From Sphingomonas sp. PP-CE-3G-477 (GTDB lineage Bacteria; Pseudomonadota; Alphaproteobacteria; Sphingomonadales; Sphingomonadaceae): DNA of 64,000 nt. The notes beneath the pieces were generated by a model. That model saw only the letters and a program-made list of their open reading frames with translations, made no database searches and had not been told where the DNA came from. The translations under genes and the position numbers were made by a program. Where the stretch lies: NCBI RefSeq assembly GCF_003050745.1, contig NZ_QAOF01000004.1, positions 310,001 through 374,000 on the forward strand. Direction: 5' to 3'. Position 1 is the stretch's first letter, and the number at the start of each line of letters is the position of its first letter. Below are positions 16,897 to 26,411 of this stretch, piece by piece.

Positions 16897-17472
16897 CTAC
16901 CCCAAAGCCTCACAAAAATGCCGCCGACACAGCGCGACATAGCGATCGTTCCCGCCAATCTCAGTCTGCTGCCCCTCGGCAATCGCCCGCCCGTTCCCAT
17001 CGACCCGCAGGTTCATCGTAGCTTTCCGCCCACACCCGCAAACCGACTTGATCTCCACCAGCGAGTCCGCGAGCGCCAGCAACCGCGCCGACCCAGGAAA
17101 CAGCGCCCCCTGAAAATCGGTCCGCAGCCCGTACGCCAGCACCGGTATCCCAAACACGTCGCAGATATGCGCGAGTTGATCGACCTGCGCGGACGTCAAG
17201 AACTGCGCCTCATCCACCAGCACGCATGAAATAGCGTCCTCGCCGTGCTGCCGAACCACGCAGGCCCCGATATCCGTCCCCGCATCGAACGCGATCGCCG
17301 GCGCCTCCAGCCCGATCCGCGACGTGATCGTCCCCGCCGCGAACCGGTCGTCGATCGCCGCGGTGAACAGCATCGTTCGCATCCCCCGCTCGCGGTAGTT
17401 GAAGTCCGCCTGCAACAGGTTCGTCGACTTCCCCGCGTTCATCGACGCGTAGTAGAAATACAGCTTTGCCAT
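16897..17472 (-). CDS. tdk: Thymidine kinase
   Basis: 191-residue type II thymidine kinase that phosphorylates thymidine to dTMP in the salvage pathway. Walker A is YASMNAGKST near residues 8-17. The Walker B-like VLVDEAQFL follows, with the lasso region and the zinc-binding cysteines (CGCGRKATMN and, near the end, LCRRHFCE). Length is normal. It stands between truB and rbfA on the same strand, where most relatives have no gene, and is divergent from the membrane protein gene at 17570. Confidence 0.95.
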   Translation of the reverse strand: MAKLYFYYASMNAGKSTNLLQADFNYRERGMRTMLFTAAIDDRFAAGTITSRIGLEAPAIAFDAGTDIGACVVRQHGEDAISCVLVDEAQFLTSAQVDQLAHICDVFGIPVLAYGLRTDFQGALFPGSARLLALADSLVEIKSVCGCGRKATMNLRVDGNGRAIAEGQQTEIGGNDRYVALCRRHFCEALG

Positions 17473-17569
17473 CGGACGTCTCTAGGCGCGCGCCAAGGGA
17501 TGCGTCCACTGTGCGGATGGACATTGCACGCCCACACGATACCATCGGTCACGATATCGGGGGATTGTA

Positions 17570-18064
17570 ATGCGCGGTGCCATCTGGGTTCTCAATATCT
17601 TCGCAGCGATCTGGGGTACTATCGGTTTCACCGGGTTCGGATGGCCCGCAATGGCTGTCCCAATCGTGATCTCGACTGCGTTGATCGTTTGGGCAAGCCG
17701 GGTACCGTCGCCTGTACGGACAGCGGCGGAAGCCAAGCGCATTGGTCGGCTGATCGGAGCCTGGACCGCTGTTCAGGGTGTCGCGATATTCGCGACGTTC
17801 GCACTATGCCCCAGGTTCGGGATCCCCGATGCCGCGGTCCCGATACTGGCGATCATCGTCGGGCTGCACTTTCTGCCGCTCGCGCGCGGCATACCCATGC
17901 CGGTCTACTACGCTACCGGGTCGGCGATGATCGCGGCGGGTGCAATCGCGCTGTTGCTGCCCGCGGCGGACCGGTATTTCGCCACCGGTATTCCCTGCGC
18001 GATTATTCTTTGGGTAAGCTGCATCGCGCTTGTCCAGTGGGGACGGCGGAATGTCCTCGCCTAG
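17570..18064 (+). CDS. Unknown integral membrane protein
   Basis: 164 residues, not recognised. Five or six hydrophobic segments are visible (near residues 3-20, 24-42, 63-82, 88-105, 116-131 and 140-158) with short loops. A ribosome binding site GGGGGA lies 6 bp before the ATG at 17570. The gene is the only plus-strand gene inside the rimP-to-pnp block, and its TAG overlaps the rbfA stop by 4 bp in a shared CTAG, so the two are convergent. No catalytic motif is evident. Confidence 0.75.
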   Translation: MRGAIWVLNIFAAIWGTIGFTGFGWPAMAVPIVISTALIVWASRVPSPVRTAAEAKRIGRLIGAWTAVQGVAIFATFALCPRFGIPDAAVPILAIIVGLHFLPLARGIPMPVYYATGSAMIAAGAIALLLPAADRYFATGIPCAIILWVSCIALVQWGRRNVLA

Positions 18065-18456
18065 CCTTCGTCGGTCGCCAGATCCCGCGCGATGTGCGGG
18101 TCACGCAGCAGCGTGTCGATGTGCGTGCCTTCGTCGAAGCTCTCGTCCGCGAGGAATTTCAGCTTGGCGGCATACCGCATCTGCACACGGTTCGCGACTT
18201 CGCGCTGGAGGTAGGCGGTGTTCGTCCGCAGCGCCTTCAGTACCTTTTCCTCGTCCTTGCCGAGCAACGGCTTCACGAAGACAGTCGCGTGGCGGAGATC
18301 GGGGGACATGCGGACTTCGGTGATCGTCACGAGGTGCTTTTCGAGCACCGGATCGTGGACGTCGCCGCGTGCGAGGATGTCCGACAAGGCATGGCGCGCC
18401 TGTTCGCCGACGCGCAACGAGCGGACGGCTTTTGCTTCTGGGGTATCGGTCTTCAT
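18061..18456 (-). CDS. rbfA: 30S ribosome-binding factor RbfA
   Basis: 131-residue cold-shock related factor needed for late 30S maturation and 16S 5'-end processing. The KH-like fold is recognisable from [36 protein letters not shown] and [20 protein letters not shown], followed by [17 protein letters not shown]. The order infB-rbfA is conserved, but a palindromic repeat fills the 119 bp between them. Downstream, truB is separated from it by a plus-strand gene and tdk. Confidence 0.96.
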   Translation of the reverse strand: MKTDTPEAKAVRSLRVGEQARHALSDILARGDVHDPVLEKHLVTITEVRMSPDLRHATVFVKPLLGKDEEKVLKALRTNTAYLQREVANRVQMRYAAKLKFLADESFDEGTHIDTLLRDPHIARDLATDEG

Positions 18457-18465
18457 TCTTCTAAC

Positions 18466-18570
18466 TCCCTCGCCCCTCCGGGGAGAGGGTGGGGGTGAGG
18501 GGCTGCCACGAACGCTGTCGCACGATACCGCCCCTCACCCAACCCTCTCCCCGCAGGGAAGAGGGCTTCA
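18466..18570. repeat. Palindromic repeat, family D, copy 2
   Basis: CTCCCTCGCCCCTCCGGGGAG at the left and AACCCTCTCCCCGCAGGGAAG at the right, with inner GGTGAGGGGCTG / CGCCCCTCACCC. It lies between infB and rbfA, so the operon transcript would contain it. Confidence 0.85.
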
Positions 18571-18575
18571 GTTCA

Positions 18576-21431
18576 TCAAAGCGTGCGTTCGCGCATCTCG
18601 ACTTCGAACGTCTCGAGGACGTCGCCCGCCTTGATGTCGACGAAGTTCGACGTGAACGTCACGCCGCACTCGAGCCCCGCACGGACCTCGGCGACATCAT
18701 CCTTGAAGCGACGCAGCGATGCGATTTCGCCCTGGTAGATGATGACGTCGTTGCGCGTGATACGTGCCTTGAGCGCCTTGCGGATGTTGCCCTCGGTGAC
18801 GAGCAGACCTGCCGCCTTGCCATGCTTGCCCGCCGAGAAGACCTCGCGGATATCGGCACGACCGACGACCGTCTCGAACGCCTCCGGCCCAAGCTCGCCT
18901 GCCATCCCCGCCCGGATCTCGTCGATCAGGTCGTAGATCACGTCGTAATACTTGAACGCGACCTTCTGGCGTTCGGCGATCTCGCGTGCCTTGGCGTTCG
19001 GGCGAACGTTGAAGCCGATGATCGGTGCGCCCGATGCGGCCGCCAACGTGACGTCCGACTCGGTGATCCCGCCGACGCCCGAGCTCAGCACGCGCGCCTT
19101 GATCAGGTCGGTGGAGATCTTGTTGATCGCCCCGACGATCGCCTCGACCGTGCCTTGCGTATCCGCCTTCACGACCAGCGGATATTCGATCGCCTGCTTT
19201 TCCTTCAGCGCCGAGAACATGCTCTCGAGGCTCGCAGGAACCGAGGCGGTCCGCTTGTCGGTCTTCACGCTGCGACGATATTCCGCGACTTCGCGGGCGC
19301 GTGCCTCGTTCTCGACGACCTGGAACGGATCGCCCGCCTGCGGAACACCCGACAGACCGAGGACCTCGACCGGCATCGCCGGACCCGCTTCCTTGATCTG
19401 CTTGCCCTTGTCGTCGACCAGCGCACGGACCTTGCCGCTCTCGCCACCGACCACGAAGATGTCGCCGACCCGCAGCGTACCGCGGTTCACGAGGATCGTC
19501 GCGACCGGGCCACGGCCCTTGTCGAGCTTGGCCTCGATCACCGTACCCTCGGCCGCGCGATCTGGATTGGCGCGCAGTTCGAGCAGTTCGGCCTGGAGCT
19601 GGATCTTCTCGATCAACGCATCGAGACCGATCTTCTTGGTCGCGGAGACTTCGACGTCCTGGACGTCGCCGCCCATGTCCTCGACCACGATCTCCTCGCT
19701 CAGCAGGCGCTCGCGCACCTTCTGGGCATTGGCGCCTTCCTTGTCGATCTTGTTGATCGCGACGATCATCGGCACGCCCGCCGCCTTGGTGTGGGCGATC
19801 GCCTCCACCGTCTGCGGCATCAGGCCGTCGTCCGCCGCCACAACCAGGATGACGATGTCAGTGACGTCCGCGCCACGTGCACGCATCTGCGTGAACGCTT
19901 CATGGCCCGGGGTGTCTAGGAAGGTGATCTTCGACTTGTCCTTCAGCGTGACCTGGTACGCGCCGATATGCTGGGTGATGCCACCCGCTTCGCCGCGCAC
20001 CACGTCGGTGCCGCGCAGGGCATCGAGCAGCGACGTCTTGCCGTGATCGACGTGGCCCATGATCGTGACGACCGGCGCGCGTGGGCGCAGCGTCTCCTCG
20101 GCGTCGTCGATCGTGTCGTTGGCCAGATCCTGGTCGACATCGCTGACGCGCGTCAGGTTGTGGCCGAACTCGGTGACGAGCAACTCGGCGGTGTCCTGGT
20201 CGATTGTCTGCGTCATCGTGACGGGCATGCCCATCTTGAACAGCGCCTTGACGAGGTCGGCACCCTTCTCGGCCATGCGGTTGGCGAGTTCCTGCACCGT
20301 GATCGCCTCTGGGACGACGACGTCGCGGATCTGCTTGGCCTGCGCCTCGCGCGGACCGCCCGAACCACGACGCTCCTTCTCGCGCGCACGCTTCAGCGCG
20401 GCAAGCGAACGAGCCCGTGCACCATCACCATCGCCGAGCGCGCGGTTGACGGTGAGCTTGCCCGACGTGCGACGATCGTCACCCTTGCGGTCACGCTGCT
20501 GCGGACGTGCTGGCACTGCGTCGCGACGAACGCCACCGGCCGGAGCATTGACGCCGGTCGCACCGGGGCGAGCCGCGGTCGTGCCGGCATTCGCAGCCGT
20601 GGTCGGCGCTGCGGCAGCGGGTGCTGCGACAGGCTTTGGCGGCGGCGGAGGACGCTCGGGACGCGCCACCGGCGAGAACCGGCGCGGTGCCGGGAACGCC
20701 GGGTCGCGGGTCAGTTCGAGAATGGGCGGCGGTGCCGGCGGAGCGACAGGCGCCGGCGCAGGCTTGGGAGCCGGCGCAGGAGCAGCCACTACGGGAGCGG
20801 GCTTCGGTGCAGGCGCAGGTGCCGCAGCAACCGGAGCCGGGGCAGGCGCCGCAGCAACGGGAGCTTCGACCGGAGCGGGAGCCGGCGCAGGCGTCGGTGC
20901 CGCGACCGGAGCGGGAGCGGCTTCGACCACGGGTGCCGGTGCGGGCGCAGGGGCCTCGACGGGCTTCGGCGCCTTGGCTTCAGCCTCGGCACGCGCACGA
21001 TCGGCGACGCGATTACGCTCGTCCTCGATCGCCTTGGCCCGTTCGGCTTCCTGGCGACGACGCCCTTCTTCCAGCGTGTTCATGCGCTGCTCTTCAGCCT
21101 CGCGGAGCAGCTTGGCCTGGCGCTCCTGCGGCGACAGATTGCTCTGCTGCTGACGCACGGGGGCGGGCGCAGGCTGCGGTGCGCGCGCCTGCGGTGCCGG
21201 GGCTGCGGGGGCAGCCGCCGGGGCGGGCGCGGCAACCGGTGCGGCATCCGCGACCTGCACGTCGGGCTCGCCCGGACGGCGCAGGACGCGCGCGCGCTTG
21301 GTTTCCACGATCACCGTATTCGATCGGCCGTGGCTGAAGCTCTGCTTCACCTGGCCGGTCTCGACCGTGCGCTTCACACCCAAAGGTGCGCGCATGCCAA
21401 GTTTCGGCTTCTCGTTGTCCGTGTCGCTCAC
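18576..21431 (-). CDS. infB: Translation initiation factor IF-2
   Basis: 951 residues; the GTPase that brings initiator tRNA to the 30S subunit. Residues about 1-100 carry the IF2 N-terminal module (LGMRAPLGVKRTVETGQVKQ). They are followed by a helical RQAEERAKAIEDE-type stretch and a long Pro/Ala-rich linker of repeated PAPAPV units to about residue 260. The second IF2 N domain (ITVQELANRMAEKGADLVKA) precedes the GTPase domain, whose G1 motif GHVDHGKT is near residue 458; DTPGHEAF and NKIDK follow. The start is a GTG whose first bases overlap the ylxR stop as GTGA, so the two are coupled. Confidence 0.97.
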   Translation of the reverse strand: MSDTDNEKPKLGMRAPLGVKRTVETGQVKQSFSHGRSNTVIVETKRARVLRRPGEPDVQVADAAPVAAPAPAAAPAAPAPQARAPQPAPAPVRQQQSNLSPQERQAKLLREAEEQRMNTLEEGRRRQEAERAKAIEDERNRVADRARAEAEAKAPKPVEAPAPAPAPVVEAAPAPVAAPTPAPAPAPVEAPVAAAPAPAPVAAAPAPAPKPAPVVAAPAPAPKPAPAPVAPPAPPPILELTRDPAFPAPRRFSPVARPERPPPPPKPVAAPAAAAPTTAANAGTTAARPGATGVNAPAGGVRRDAVPARPQQRDRKGDDRRTSGKLTVNRALGDGDGARARSLAALKRAREKERRGSGGPREAQAKQIRDVVVPEAITVQELANRMAEKGADLVKALFKMGMPVTMTQTIDQDTAELLVTEFGHNLTRVSDVDQDLANDTIDDAEETLRPRAPVVTIMGHVDHGKTSLLDALRGTDVVRGEAGGITQHIGAYQVTLKDKSKITFLDTPGHEAFTQMRARGADVTDIVILVVAADDGLMPQTVEAIAHTKAAGVPMIVAINKIDKEGANAQKVRERLLSEEIVVEDMGGDVQDVEVSATKKIGLDALIEKIQLQAELLELRANPDRAAEGTVIEAKLDKGRGPVATILVNRGTLRVGDIFVVGGESGKVRALVDDKGKQIKEAGPAMPVEVLGLSGVPQAGDPFQVVENEARAREVAEYRRSVKTDKRTASVPASLESMFSALKEKQAIEYPLVVKADTQGTVEAIVGAINKISTDLIKARVLSSGVGGITESDVTLAAASGAPIIGFNVRPNAKAREIAERQKVAFKYYDVIYDLIDEIRAGMAGELGPEAFETVVGRADIREVFSAGKHGKAAGLLVTEGNIRKALKARITRNDVIIYQGEIASLRRFKDDVAEVRAGLECGVTFTSNFVDIKAGDVLETFEVEMRERTL

Positions 21432-22381
21432 TCAAATTCCTCAGTCATGTCCACGGCCGGGCGTGTTCCGGTCGATCCGGACGCCTGTTGTATCGGTGGC
21501 GCCCCATTTTGTGGTGACGCCGATGCGCCCTGCGAGGCCGTTTCGCAAGACACGGAAGAAGGTTCGGGGCCGATAAAATGCAGCCAACGGTCGAGCGCTT
21601 CGCTCACCCGCTTTGCTGCAGCGCGGTCGGTCAGACCAATGTGTACCACATTTTCCCGCCCCAGCGCCAACGCCAATATGGTGCGCGATACCGGGAGTGC
21701 CAACCCCCGCAAACCCGAGCCCTCGACATCGTTGCCGATGCGCCACGCCTGATCGAGCTTGCGGTTGCCGTCCTCGGCAGCGTCGGACGCGTGATACAGC
21801 GCCTTCAGCTTGCCCTGACGTGCGTTCTGCTCGATCCGGTCGGAGCCGATCAGCACCGTGCCGGAGCGCGATTCGAGCCCGAGCCGGTCGAGCGCGTTAC
21901 GCTCCAGCGCGGATTCGATCTTGGCCGGAAGCTCGGGATCGATGGTGAACTCGCCGGTCTTGAACGCGCGGGAAAGAGCGCCCTTGAGCTTGCCCTTCTT
22001 GATCGCGGCTTCGAGCTCGACTCGCGTGACACCGATCCACGCGCCGCGGCCGGGAGCCTTGGCGCGCACGTCGGGAAGGATCTGGCCATCGGGCGACAAC
22101 GCGAGTCGCACAAGATGCGGCCGCACGTCGCGCTCACCCGAGAGGATGCACTTGCGAACGGGCATGTCGTCATCCCCCTCCTGCAAGCGGGAGAGGCTAG
22201 GGGTGGGCTCACGCTCACCACCTTTGCCGCCCTTGGCTTTAGCCTTGGAAGCGTGAGATTTGGCCGAAGCGTCGCCCTTGGCCGAAGCCGGGCGCCCACC
22301 CCTCGGTCCCCTCCCGCTTGCAGGAGGGGAGGAAGGCAGGGTTTCGGTAGCGCCTAGCGCCTCATCGGGAGGGTTCCGCAT
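21428..22381 (-). CDS. ylxR: YlxR family RNA-binding protein (DUF448)
   Basis: 317 residues. The YlxR domain ([20 protein letters not shown] to KGALSRAF) is followed by a C-terminal L7Ae-like region ([20 protein letters not shown]), a fusion known in alphaproteobacteria. Residues about 17-70 come from a palindromic repeat inserted between a short native-looking N-terminus ([13 protein letters not shown]) and the YlxR domain. A start at 22165 (MPVRKC) would exclude the repeat, but the overlap of the upstream gene and the N-terminal sequence favour 22381. It lies between nusA and infB, the conserved position, and ends in a GTGA overlap with infB. Confidence 0.87.
   Translation of the reverse strand: MRNPPDEALGATETLPSSPPASGRGPRGGRPASAKGDASAKSHASKAKAKGGKGGEREPTPSLSRLQEGDDDMPVRKCILSGERDVRPHLVRLALSPDGQILPDVRAKAPGRGAWIGVTRVELEAAIKKGKLKGALSRAFKTGEFTIDPELPAKIESALERNALDRLGLESRSGTVLIGSDRIEQNARQGKLKALYHASDAAEDGNRKLDQAWRIGNDVEGSGLRGLALPVSRTILALALGRENVVHIGLTDRAAAKRVSEALDRWLHFIGPEPSSVSCETASQGASASPQNGAPPIQQASGSTGTRPAVDMTEEFE
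22173..22332. repeat. Palindromic repeat inside ylxR, family C-like
   Basis: Outer arms CCCCTCCTGCAAGCGGGAG and CTCCCGCTTGCAGGAGGGG are complementary, with inner GGGGTGGGC / GCCCACCCC segments. About 80 bp of Lys/Ala/Ser-coding sequence lie in the centre. The arms match the family C elements in hrpB and at 26294. It is translated in frame as [17 protein letters not shown] ... [14 protein letters not shown]. Confidence 0.85.
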
Positions 22382-22601
22382 GTGCGTCCTCCTGCGCCGG
22401 AGTTGCTTTCGCGGCGTCGCGGTCGACCAGCAACTGGCCGCCCGCGCCGTAATTCTCGGTCGAGACCTCTTCGATCACGATCTGCACCGCAGCCGGGTTC
22501 TTTCCCAGCCGCTGCACGAGCGACTGGGTGACGTCGGCGACGATGCCGGACTTCTGGTCCTTGGTGGCGGACCCCGAGATGCGGATGCTGACGAAGGGCA
22601 T
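22362..22601 (-). CDS. 4-oxalocrotonate tautomerase family protein
   Basis: 79 residues. After the initiator Met comes Pro1, the general base of the tautomerase superfamily, in [10 protein letters not shown]. The family signature [19 protein letters not shown] follows, with an Arg/Lys-rich helix between. The C-terminal 15 residues are extra compared with the 62-residue classical enzyme. Its ATG shares one base with the nusA stop (TGATG) and its end overlaps the ylxR start by 20 bp, so it is firmly embedded in the nusA-ylxR-infB operon. Substrate unknown; tautomerase chemistry is inferred from Pro1 and the fold. Confidence 0.82.
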   Translation of the reverse strand: MPFVSIRISGSATKDQKSGIVADVTQSLVQRLGKNPAAVQIVIEEVSTENYGAGGQLLVDRDAAKATPAQEDAHAEPSR

Positions 22602-24391
22602 CAGGCCTTGTCGCCCTCGCTCTTCGTGTCGGTCTTGTCCGCCGCGTCTTCAACCGAAGCGTCTTCATCCGAAGCGTCGTCCGCCGAAACGTCCTCGGCC
22701 ACGGCTTCGTCGACAGTCGTCTCTTCAGTCGCAACGTCCTCGACCACGGCGTCATCAGCCGAAGCCTCTTCCACCGGAGTCTCGTCCGCCTCGACTTCGT
22801 CAGCCGAAGCCTCCGGAGCCTCGTCCTCGAACCAATGCGCGCGAGCGGCCATGATGATCTCGTTGCCCTGCTCGTCGCTCAGGCCATATTCCGCGAGAAT
22901 CCCGCCCTTTGGCTCAGGACGCTTCGGCGCGTCCTCGTTGCGACGGCGTGGCTCGACGCGCTTCTTCTCGACCAGCTCGTCGGTCGCGAGATCGGCGAGA
23001 TCGTCGAGCGTCTTGATGCCCGCCTTGCCGAGCGTGACCAGCATCGCTTCGTTGAGATACGGCATACCGGCCAGCGCGTCCTCGACGCCGAGCGCGGTAC
23101 GCTCCTCGCGGCTTGCAGCGTCGCGACGCTCCAGCGCCTCGGTCGCACGGTTCTGCAACTCGCCTGCCAGGTCCTCGTCGAAGCCCTCGATGCCGGCGAT
23201 CTCCTCGACCTCGACATACGCGACCTCTTCGAGGTTGGTGAACCCTTCGGCGACCAGCAGCTGCGCGAGCGTCTCGTCGACGTCGAGCTCCTTCTCGAAC
23301 ATCGCCGAGCGCTCGACGAAGTCCTTCTGGCGCTTCTCCGACGCATCGGCCTCGGTGAGGATGTCGATCGCCTTGCCGGTCAGCTGCGACGCAAGTCGCA
23401 CGTTCTGGCCACGACGACCGATCGCCAGCGACAGCTGGTCATCGGGAACGACCACCTCGATGCGCTCTTCTTCCTCGTCGATCACGACGCGCGACACGGA
23501 GGCCGGCTGCAACGCGTTGACGACGAAGGTCGCGATGTCGGGCGACCAGGGGATGATGTCGATCTTCTCGCCCTGCATTTCCTGCACGACGGCCTGGACT
23601 CGCGAGCCCTTCATGCCGACGCACGCGCCGACCGGATCGATGCTCGAATCATGCGAGATGACGCCGATCTTCGCGCGCGAACCCGGATCGCGCGCAGCGG
23701 CCTTGATCTCGATGATGCCGTCGTAGATCTCGGGCACTTCCTGCGCGAACAGCTTCTTCATGAAGTCTGGGTGCGCGCGGGACAGGAAAATCTGCGGCCC
23801 ACGGTTCTCGCGGCGGACGTTGAGGATCAGCGAGCGGATGCGATCGTTGACGCGCACCACTTCGCGCGGGATCTGCGCGTCGCGGCGGATCACGCCCTCG
23901 GCGCGGCCCAGGTCGACGACGACATGGCCGAACTCGACGCGCTTGACGACGCCGGTGATGATCTCGCCCGCGCGGTCCTTATACTCTTCGAACTGGCGCT
24001 CGCGCTCGGCGTCGCGGACCTTCTGGAAGATGACCTGCTTGGCGGCCTGTGCGGCGATGCGGCCGAACTCGATCGGGGGCAGCGGGTCGACGATGAAGTC
24101 GCCCAGCGCCGCATCCTTCTGGAGCTTCTGCGCGCCCTTGACGTCGACCTGCTTGAAATAATCGTCGACCGCCTCGACCACTTCGACGACGCGCCACAAG
24201 CGCAGATCGCCGGTGTTCGGATCGAGCTTCGCGCGGATGTCGTTCTCGGCGCCGTAGCGCGAGCGGGCGGCGCGCTGGATCGCGTCCTCCATCGCCTCGA
24301 TCACGATCGCCTTGTCGATCATCTTCTCCGACGCGACCGAATTCGCGATCGCGATCAGTTCCGCGCGGTTTGCGGTGACTGCCGTGGCCAT
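22601..24391 (-). CDS. nusA: Transcription termination/antitermination protein NusA
   Basis: 596 residues; binds RNA polymerase and modulates pausing, termination and antitermination. The order is N-terminal domain, S1 domain ([20 protein letters not shown]), KH1 and KH2 ([38 protein letters not shown]), then two C-terminal helix-hairpin-helix repeats. After about residue 520 there is an acidic tail of some 70 residues rich in Glu, Asp, Ala and Val with repeated EDVS/EEAS-type units. The ATG at 24391 shares one base with the rimP stop (TGATG); a TTG one codon earlier is a less likely start. The tail is encoded by imperfect direct repeats. Confidence 0.97.
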   Translation of the reverse strand: MATAVTANRAELIAIANSVASEKMIDKAIVIEAMEDAIQRAARSRYGAENDIRAKLDPNTGDLRLWRVVEVVEAVDDYFKQVDVKGAQKLQKDAALGDFIVDPLPPIEFGRIAAQAAKQVIFQKVRDAERERQFEEYKDRAGEIITGVVKRVEFGHVVVDLGRAEGVIRRDAQIPREVVRVNDRIRSLILNVRRENRGPQIFLSRAHPDFMKKLFAQEVPEIYDGIIEIKAAARDPGSRAKIGVISHDSSIDPVGACVGMKGSRVQAVVQEMQGEKIDIIPWSPDIATFVVNALQPASVSRVVIDEEEERIEVVVPDDQLSLAIGRRGQNVRLASQLTGKAIDILTEADASEKRQKDFVERSAMFEKELDVDETLAQLLVAEGFTNLEEVAYVEVEEIAGIEGFDEDLAGELQNRATEALERRDAASREERTALGVEDALAGMPYLNEAMLVTLGKAGIKTLDDLADLATDELVEKKRVEPRRRNEDAPKRPEPKGGILAEYGLSDEQGNEIIMAARAHWFEDEAPEASADEVEADETPVEEASADDAVVEDVATEETTVDEAVAEDVSADDASDEDASVEDAADKTDTKSEGDKA

Positions 24392-24987
24392 CAATGCTGT
24401 CCTTCTTCGGTGTCGGCCTCGTGAGCATCGGGCTCATCGGTGGGCGTGTCTTGATAGAAAACTTCGTCCGCGCCTTCGGTGGAAAGCGGCGCGGTCGCGG
24501 CGATGAGTCGGTCGGTCATGACGAGCTTGGCGTCGGCGACCTGCGAAAAGTCGATCGTCATGAGCTTGTGCTTGTTGACGTCGACGGTGATCTTCGTCCC
24601 CTCGACGCCCATCAAATTGCCCGAGATCTGCTTGCGATCCTCGAACGGCTCGACGAGGCGAATGCGTGCCTCCTGGCCTTCCCAGTCGGCAAAGTCCTGG
24701 AGCCGGGTCAGCGGGCGATCGATACCGGGGCTCGATACCTCGAGACGGTACGCGTCCTCGCCGACCGGGTCTTTGCCCTCGGCTTCGAGCGCGTCGAACT
24801 TGTCCGAGATGCGGCGCGACAGCTCGGCGCAATCCTCGATCACCAGCTGGCGGGTGTCGGGGCGCTCGGCCATCACCTGCAACGTCGGATCGGACTTGCC
24901 GCCCTGCATGCGCACGCGCACGAGGCTGAGGCCGAGCGCGGTCGCCTCGGGTTCGATCAGGTCGGTCAGCAGGGCGATATTCGCCAT
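24391..24987 (-). CDS. rimP: Ribosome maturation factor RimP
   Basis: 198 residues; needed for 30S subunit maturation. The N-terminal domain (LIEPEATALGLSLVRVRMQG, CAELSRRISDKFDALEAEG) and the conserved YRLEVSSPGIDRPLTRLQDF are present, followed by an SH3-like C-terminal domain. The C-terminus carries a divergent acidic tail (EPDAHEADTEEGQH). The ATG at 24987 gives the usual N-terminus; an in-frame ATG at 25008 would add seven residues. It is the first gene of the rimP-nusA operon, and its promoter should lie in the 180 bp up to the divergent PQQ dehydrogenase gene. Confidence 0.94.
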   Translation of the reverse strand: MANIALLTDLIEPEATALGLSLVRVRMQGGKSDPTLQVMAERPDTRQLVIEDCAELSRRISDKFDALEAEGKDPVGEDAYRLEVSSPGIDRPLTRLQDFADWEGQEARIRLVEPFEDRKQISGNLMGVEGTKITVDVNKHKLMTIDFSQVADAKLVMTDRLIAATAPLSTEGADEVFYQDTPTDEPDAHEADTEEGQH

Positions 24988-25165
24988 CGAAATTCCAAAC
25001 AGGGCCAAAGCACAGGTGATTGCCGCCGCGGAGCAAGCCCCGCAGCCTCTTCATCTGGCGATGTAGAGAAGTGGTGCCTCTATACGCGGGGTGGCGCTGC
25101 TCCGCAAGCGGGAGCAACCTTCGTTTAGTACGCTGCGTTAGCGCAGGGATTTCCGGGAGAAGATC

Positions 25166-26287
25166 ATGATTCGCAAAACGCTGTTTGCCACTGGGTTGCT
25201 GACAACCACGCTGCTCGCCTCGACCGCCTGTTCCGCACAACCGGCGCCGGGCAAGCCGTTCAAGGAGACAATGGTCTCCGACTTCGATTCGCCTTGGGCG
25301 ATGACGTTCCTGCCCGACAAGCGCATGCTGGTCACCGAGAAGAAGGGCCAGATGCTGCTCGTCTCCGCCGACGGCAAGTCGCGCCAGACGGTCGCGACGC
25401 TCACGGTCGATTCGGCCGGGCAGGGCGGCCTGATGGACGTCGTCCTCGCGCCCGACTTCGCGACCAGCCAGCGCGTCTATTTCAGCTATTCGACCGCAGG
25501 CGAGGGCGGGAAGGGCGTCGTCCTCGCACGCGGTCGCCTGCGTCCGGATGGTGGTGGCGGCACGCGTCTCGGCGAGATCGAAGCGTTGTTCAGCGCGCGG
25601 CCGTTCGTCGAGGGCAACGGCCATTACTCCGGCCGCATCGCGTTCTCGCCCGACGGCCAATACCTGTTCTTCACCAACGGCGAGCGCCAGAAATTCACCC
25701 CCGCGCAGGACCCGAAGATGACGCTGGGGAAAGTCCTCCGCCTCACGCTCGACGGCAAGCCCGCCCCCGGCAATCCGCTGGTGGCGAAGGGCTTCGCACC
25801 CGAAGTCTGGAGCTACGGCCACCGCAACCTGCTTGGGCTCGCGTTCGACAAGCAGGGCAATCTCTGGGAGCAGGAGATGGGGCCCAAGGGCGGCGATGAG
25901 GTCAATTTGATCAAGCCCGGCCTCAACTATGGCTGGCCCAACGCCTCGAACGGCAGCAACTATGACGGCTCCGACATCCCCGATCACAAGCCCGGCGACG
26001 GATATGAAGCCCCGAAGGTGTTCTGGAACCCGGTCATCTCGCCCGGGGGCCTGATGATCTATTCGGGCAGCATGTTCCCGCAATGGAAGGGCGACGCGTT
26101 CATCGGCGGGTTGTCTTCGAAGTCGCTCGTCCGCGTGGACCTTAACGGCACCAACGCCGCCAAGGGCGACCAATGGGACATGGGTGCGAGGATCCGCGAA
26201 GTCGAACAAGGCCCCGACGGCGCGATCTGGGTGCTGGAAGACGGCGGCGACTCACAAGGCCGCCTGATCAAACTGACCGCGAAGTAA
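25166..26287 (+). CDS. PQQ-dependent aldose sugar dehydrogenase-like lipoprotein
   Basis: 373 residues in the soluble glucose/sorbosone dehydrogenase family, a six-bladed propeller that oxidises sugars with PQQ and calcium in the periplasm (YliI-like). A lipoprotein signal ends at STAC near residues 19-22. Family motifs are SPWAMTFLPDKRMLVTEK, GLMDVVLAPDF, HYSGRIAFSPDGQYLFFTNG, WSYGHRNLLGLAFD and EQEMGPKGGDEVNLIKPGLN followed by YGWP. A good ribosome binding site, GGGAG, lies 7 bp upstream. It is transcribed alone, with a family C repeat just after the stop. No PQQ synthesis genes are in the window. Confidence 0.9.
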   Translation: MIRKTLFATGLLTTTLLASTACSAQPAPGKPFKETMVSDFDSPWAMTFLPDKRMLVTEKKGQMLLVSADGKSRQTVATLTVDSAGQGGLMDVVLAPDFATSQRVYFSYSTAGEGGKGVVLARGRLRPDGGGGTRLGEIEALFSARPFVEGNGHYSGRIAFSPDGQYLFFTNGERQKFTPAQDPKMTLGKVLRLTLDGKPAPGNPLVAKGFAPEVWSYGHRNLLGLAFDKQGNLWEQEMGPKGGDEVNLIKPGLNYGWPNASNGSNYDGSDIPDHKPGDGYEAPKVFWNPVISPGGLMIYSGSMFPQWKGDAFIGGLSSKSLVRVDLNGTNAAKGDQWDMGARIREVEQGPDGAIWVLEDGGDSQGRLIKLTAK

Positions 26288-26293
26288 CCGAAA

Positions 26294-26403
26294 TTCCCCT
26301 CCCGCTTGCGGGAGGGGTCAGGGGAGGGCACGACGTACGTACTGGCGTCCGGTCTGTGAGGCACGCCCCTCCCCCGACCCCTCCCGCAAGCGGAAGGGGA
26401 GCA
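26294..26403. repeat. Palindromic repeat, family C, intergenic copy
   Basis: CCCCTCCCGCTTGCGGGAGG, GTCAGGGGAGGGC, then about 35 bp, then CGCCCCTCCCCCGACCCCTC and CCGCAAGCGGAAGGGGAGCAG. It shares arms and the trailing GGAGCAGAAG with the copy inside hrpB. It lies between the convergent dehydrogenase and thioesterase genes and could end both transcripts. Confidence 0.9.
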
Positions 26404-26411
26404 GAAGCGCG

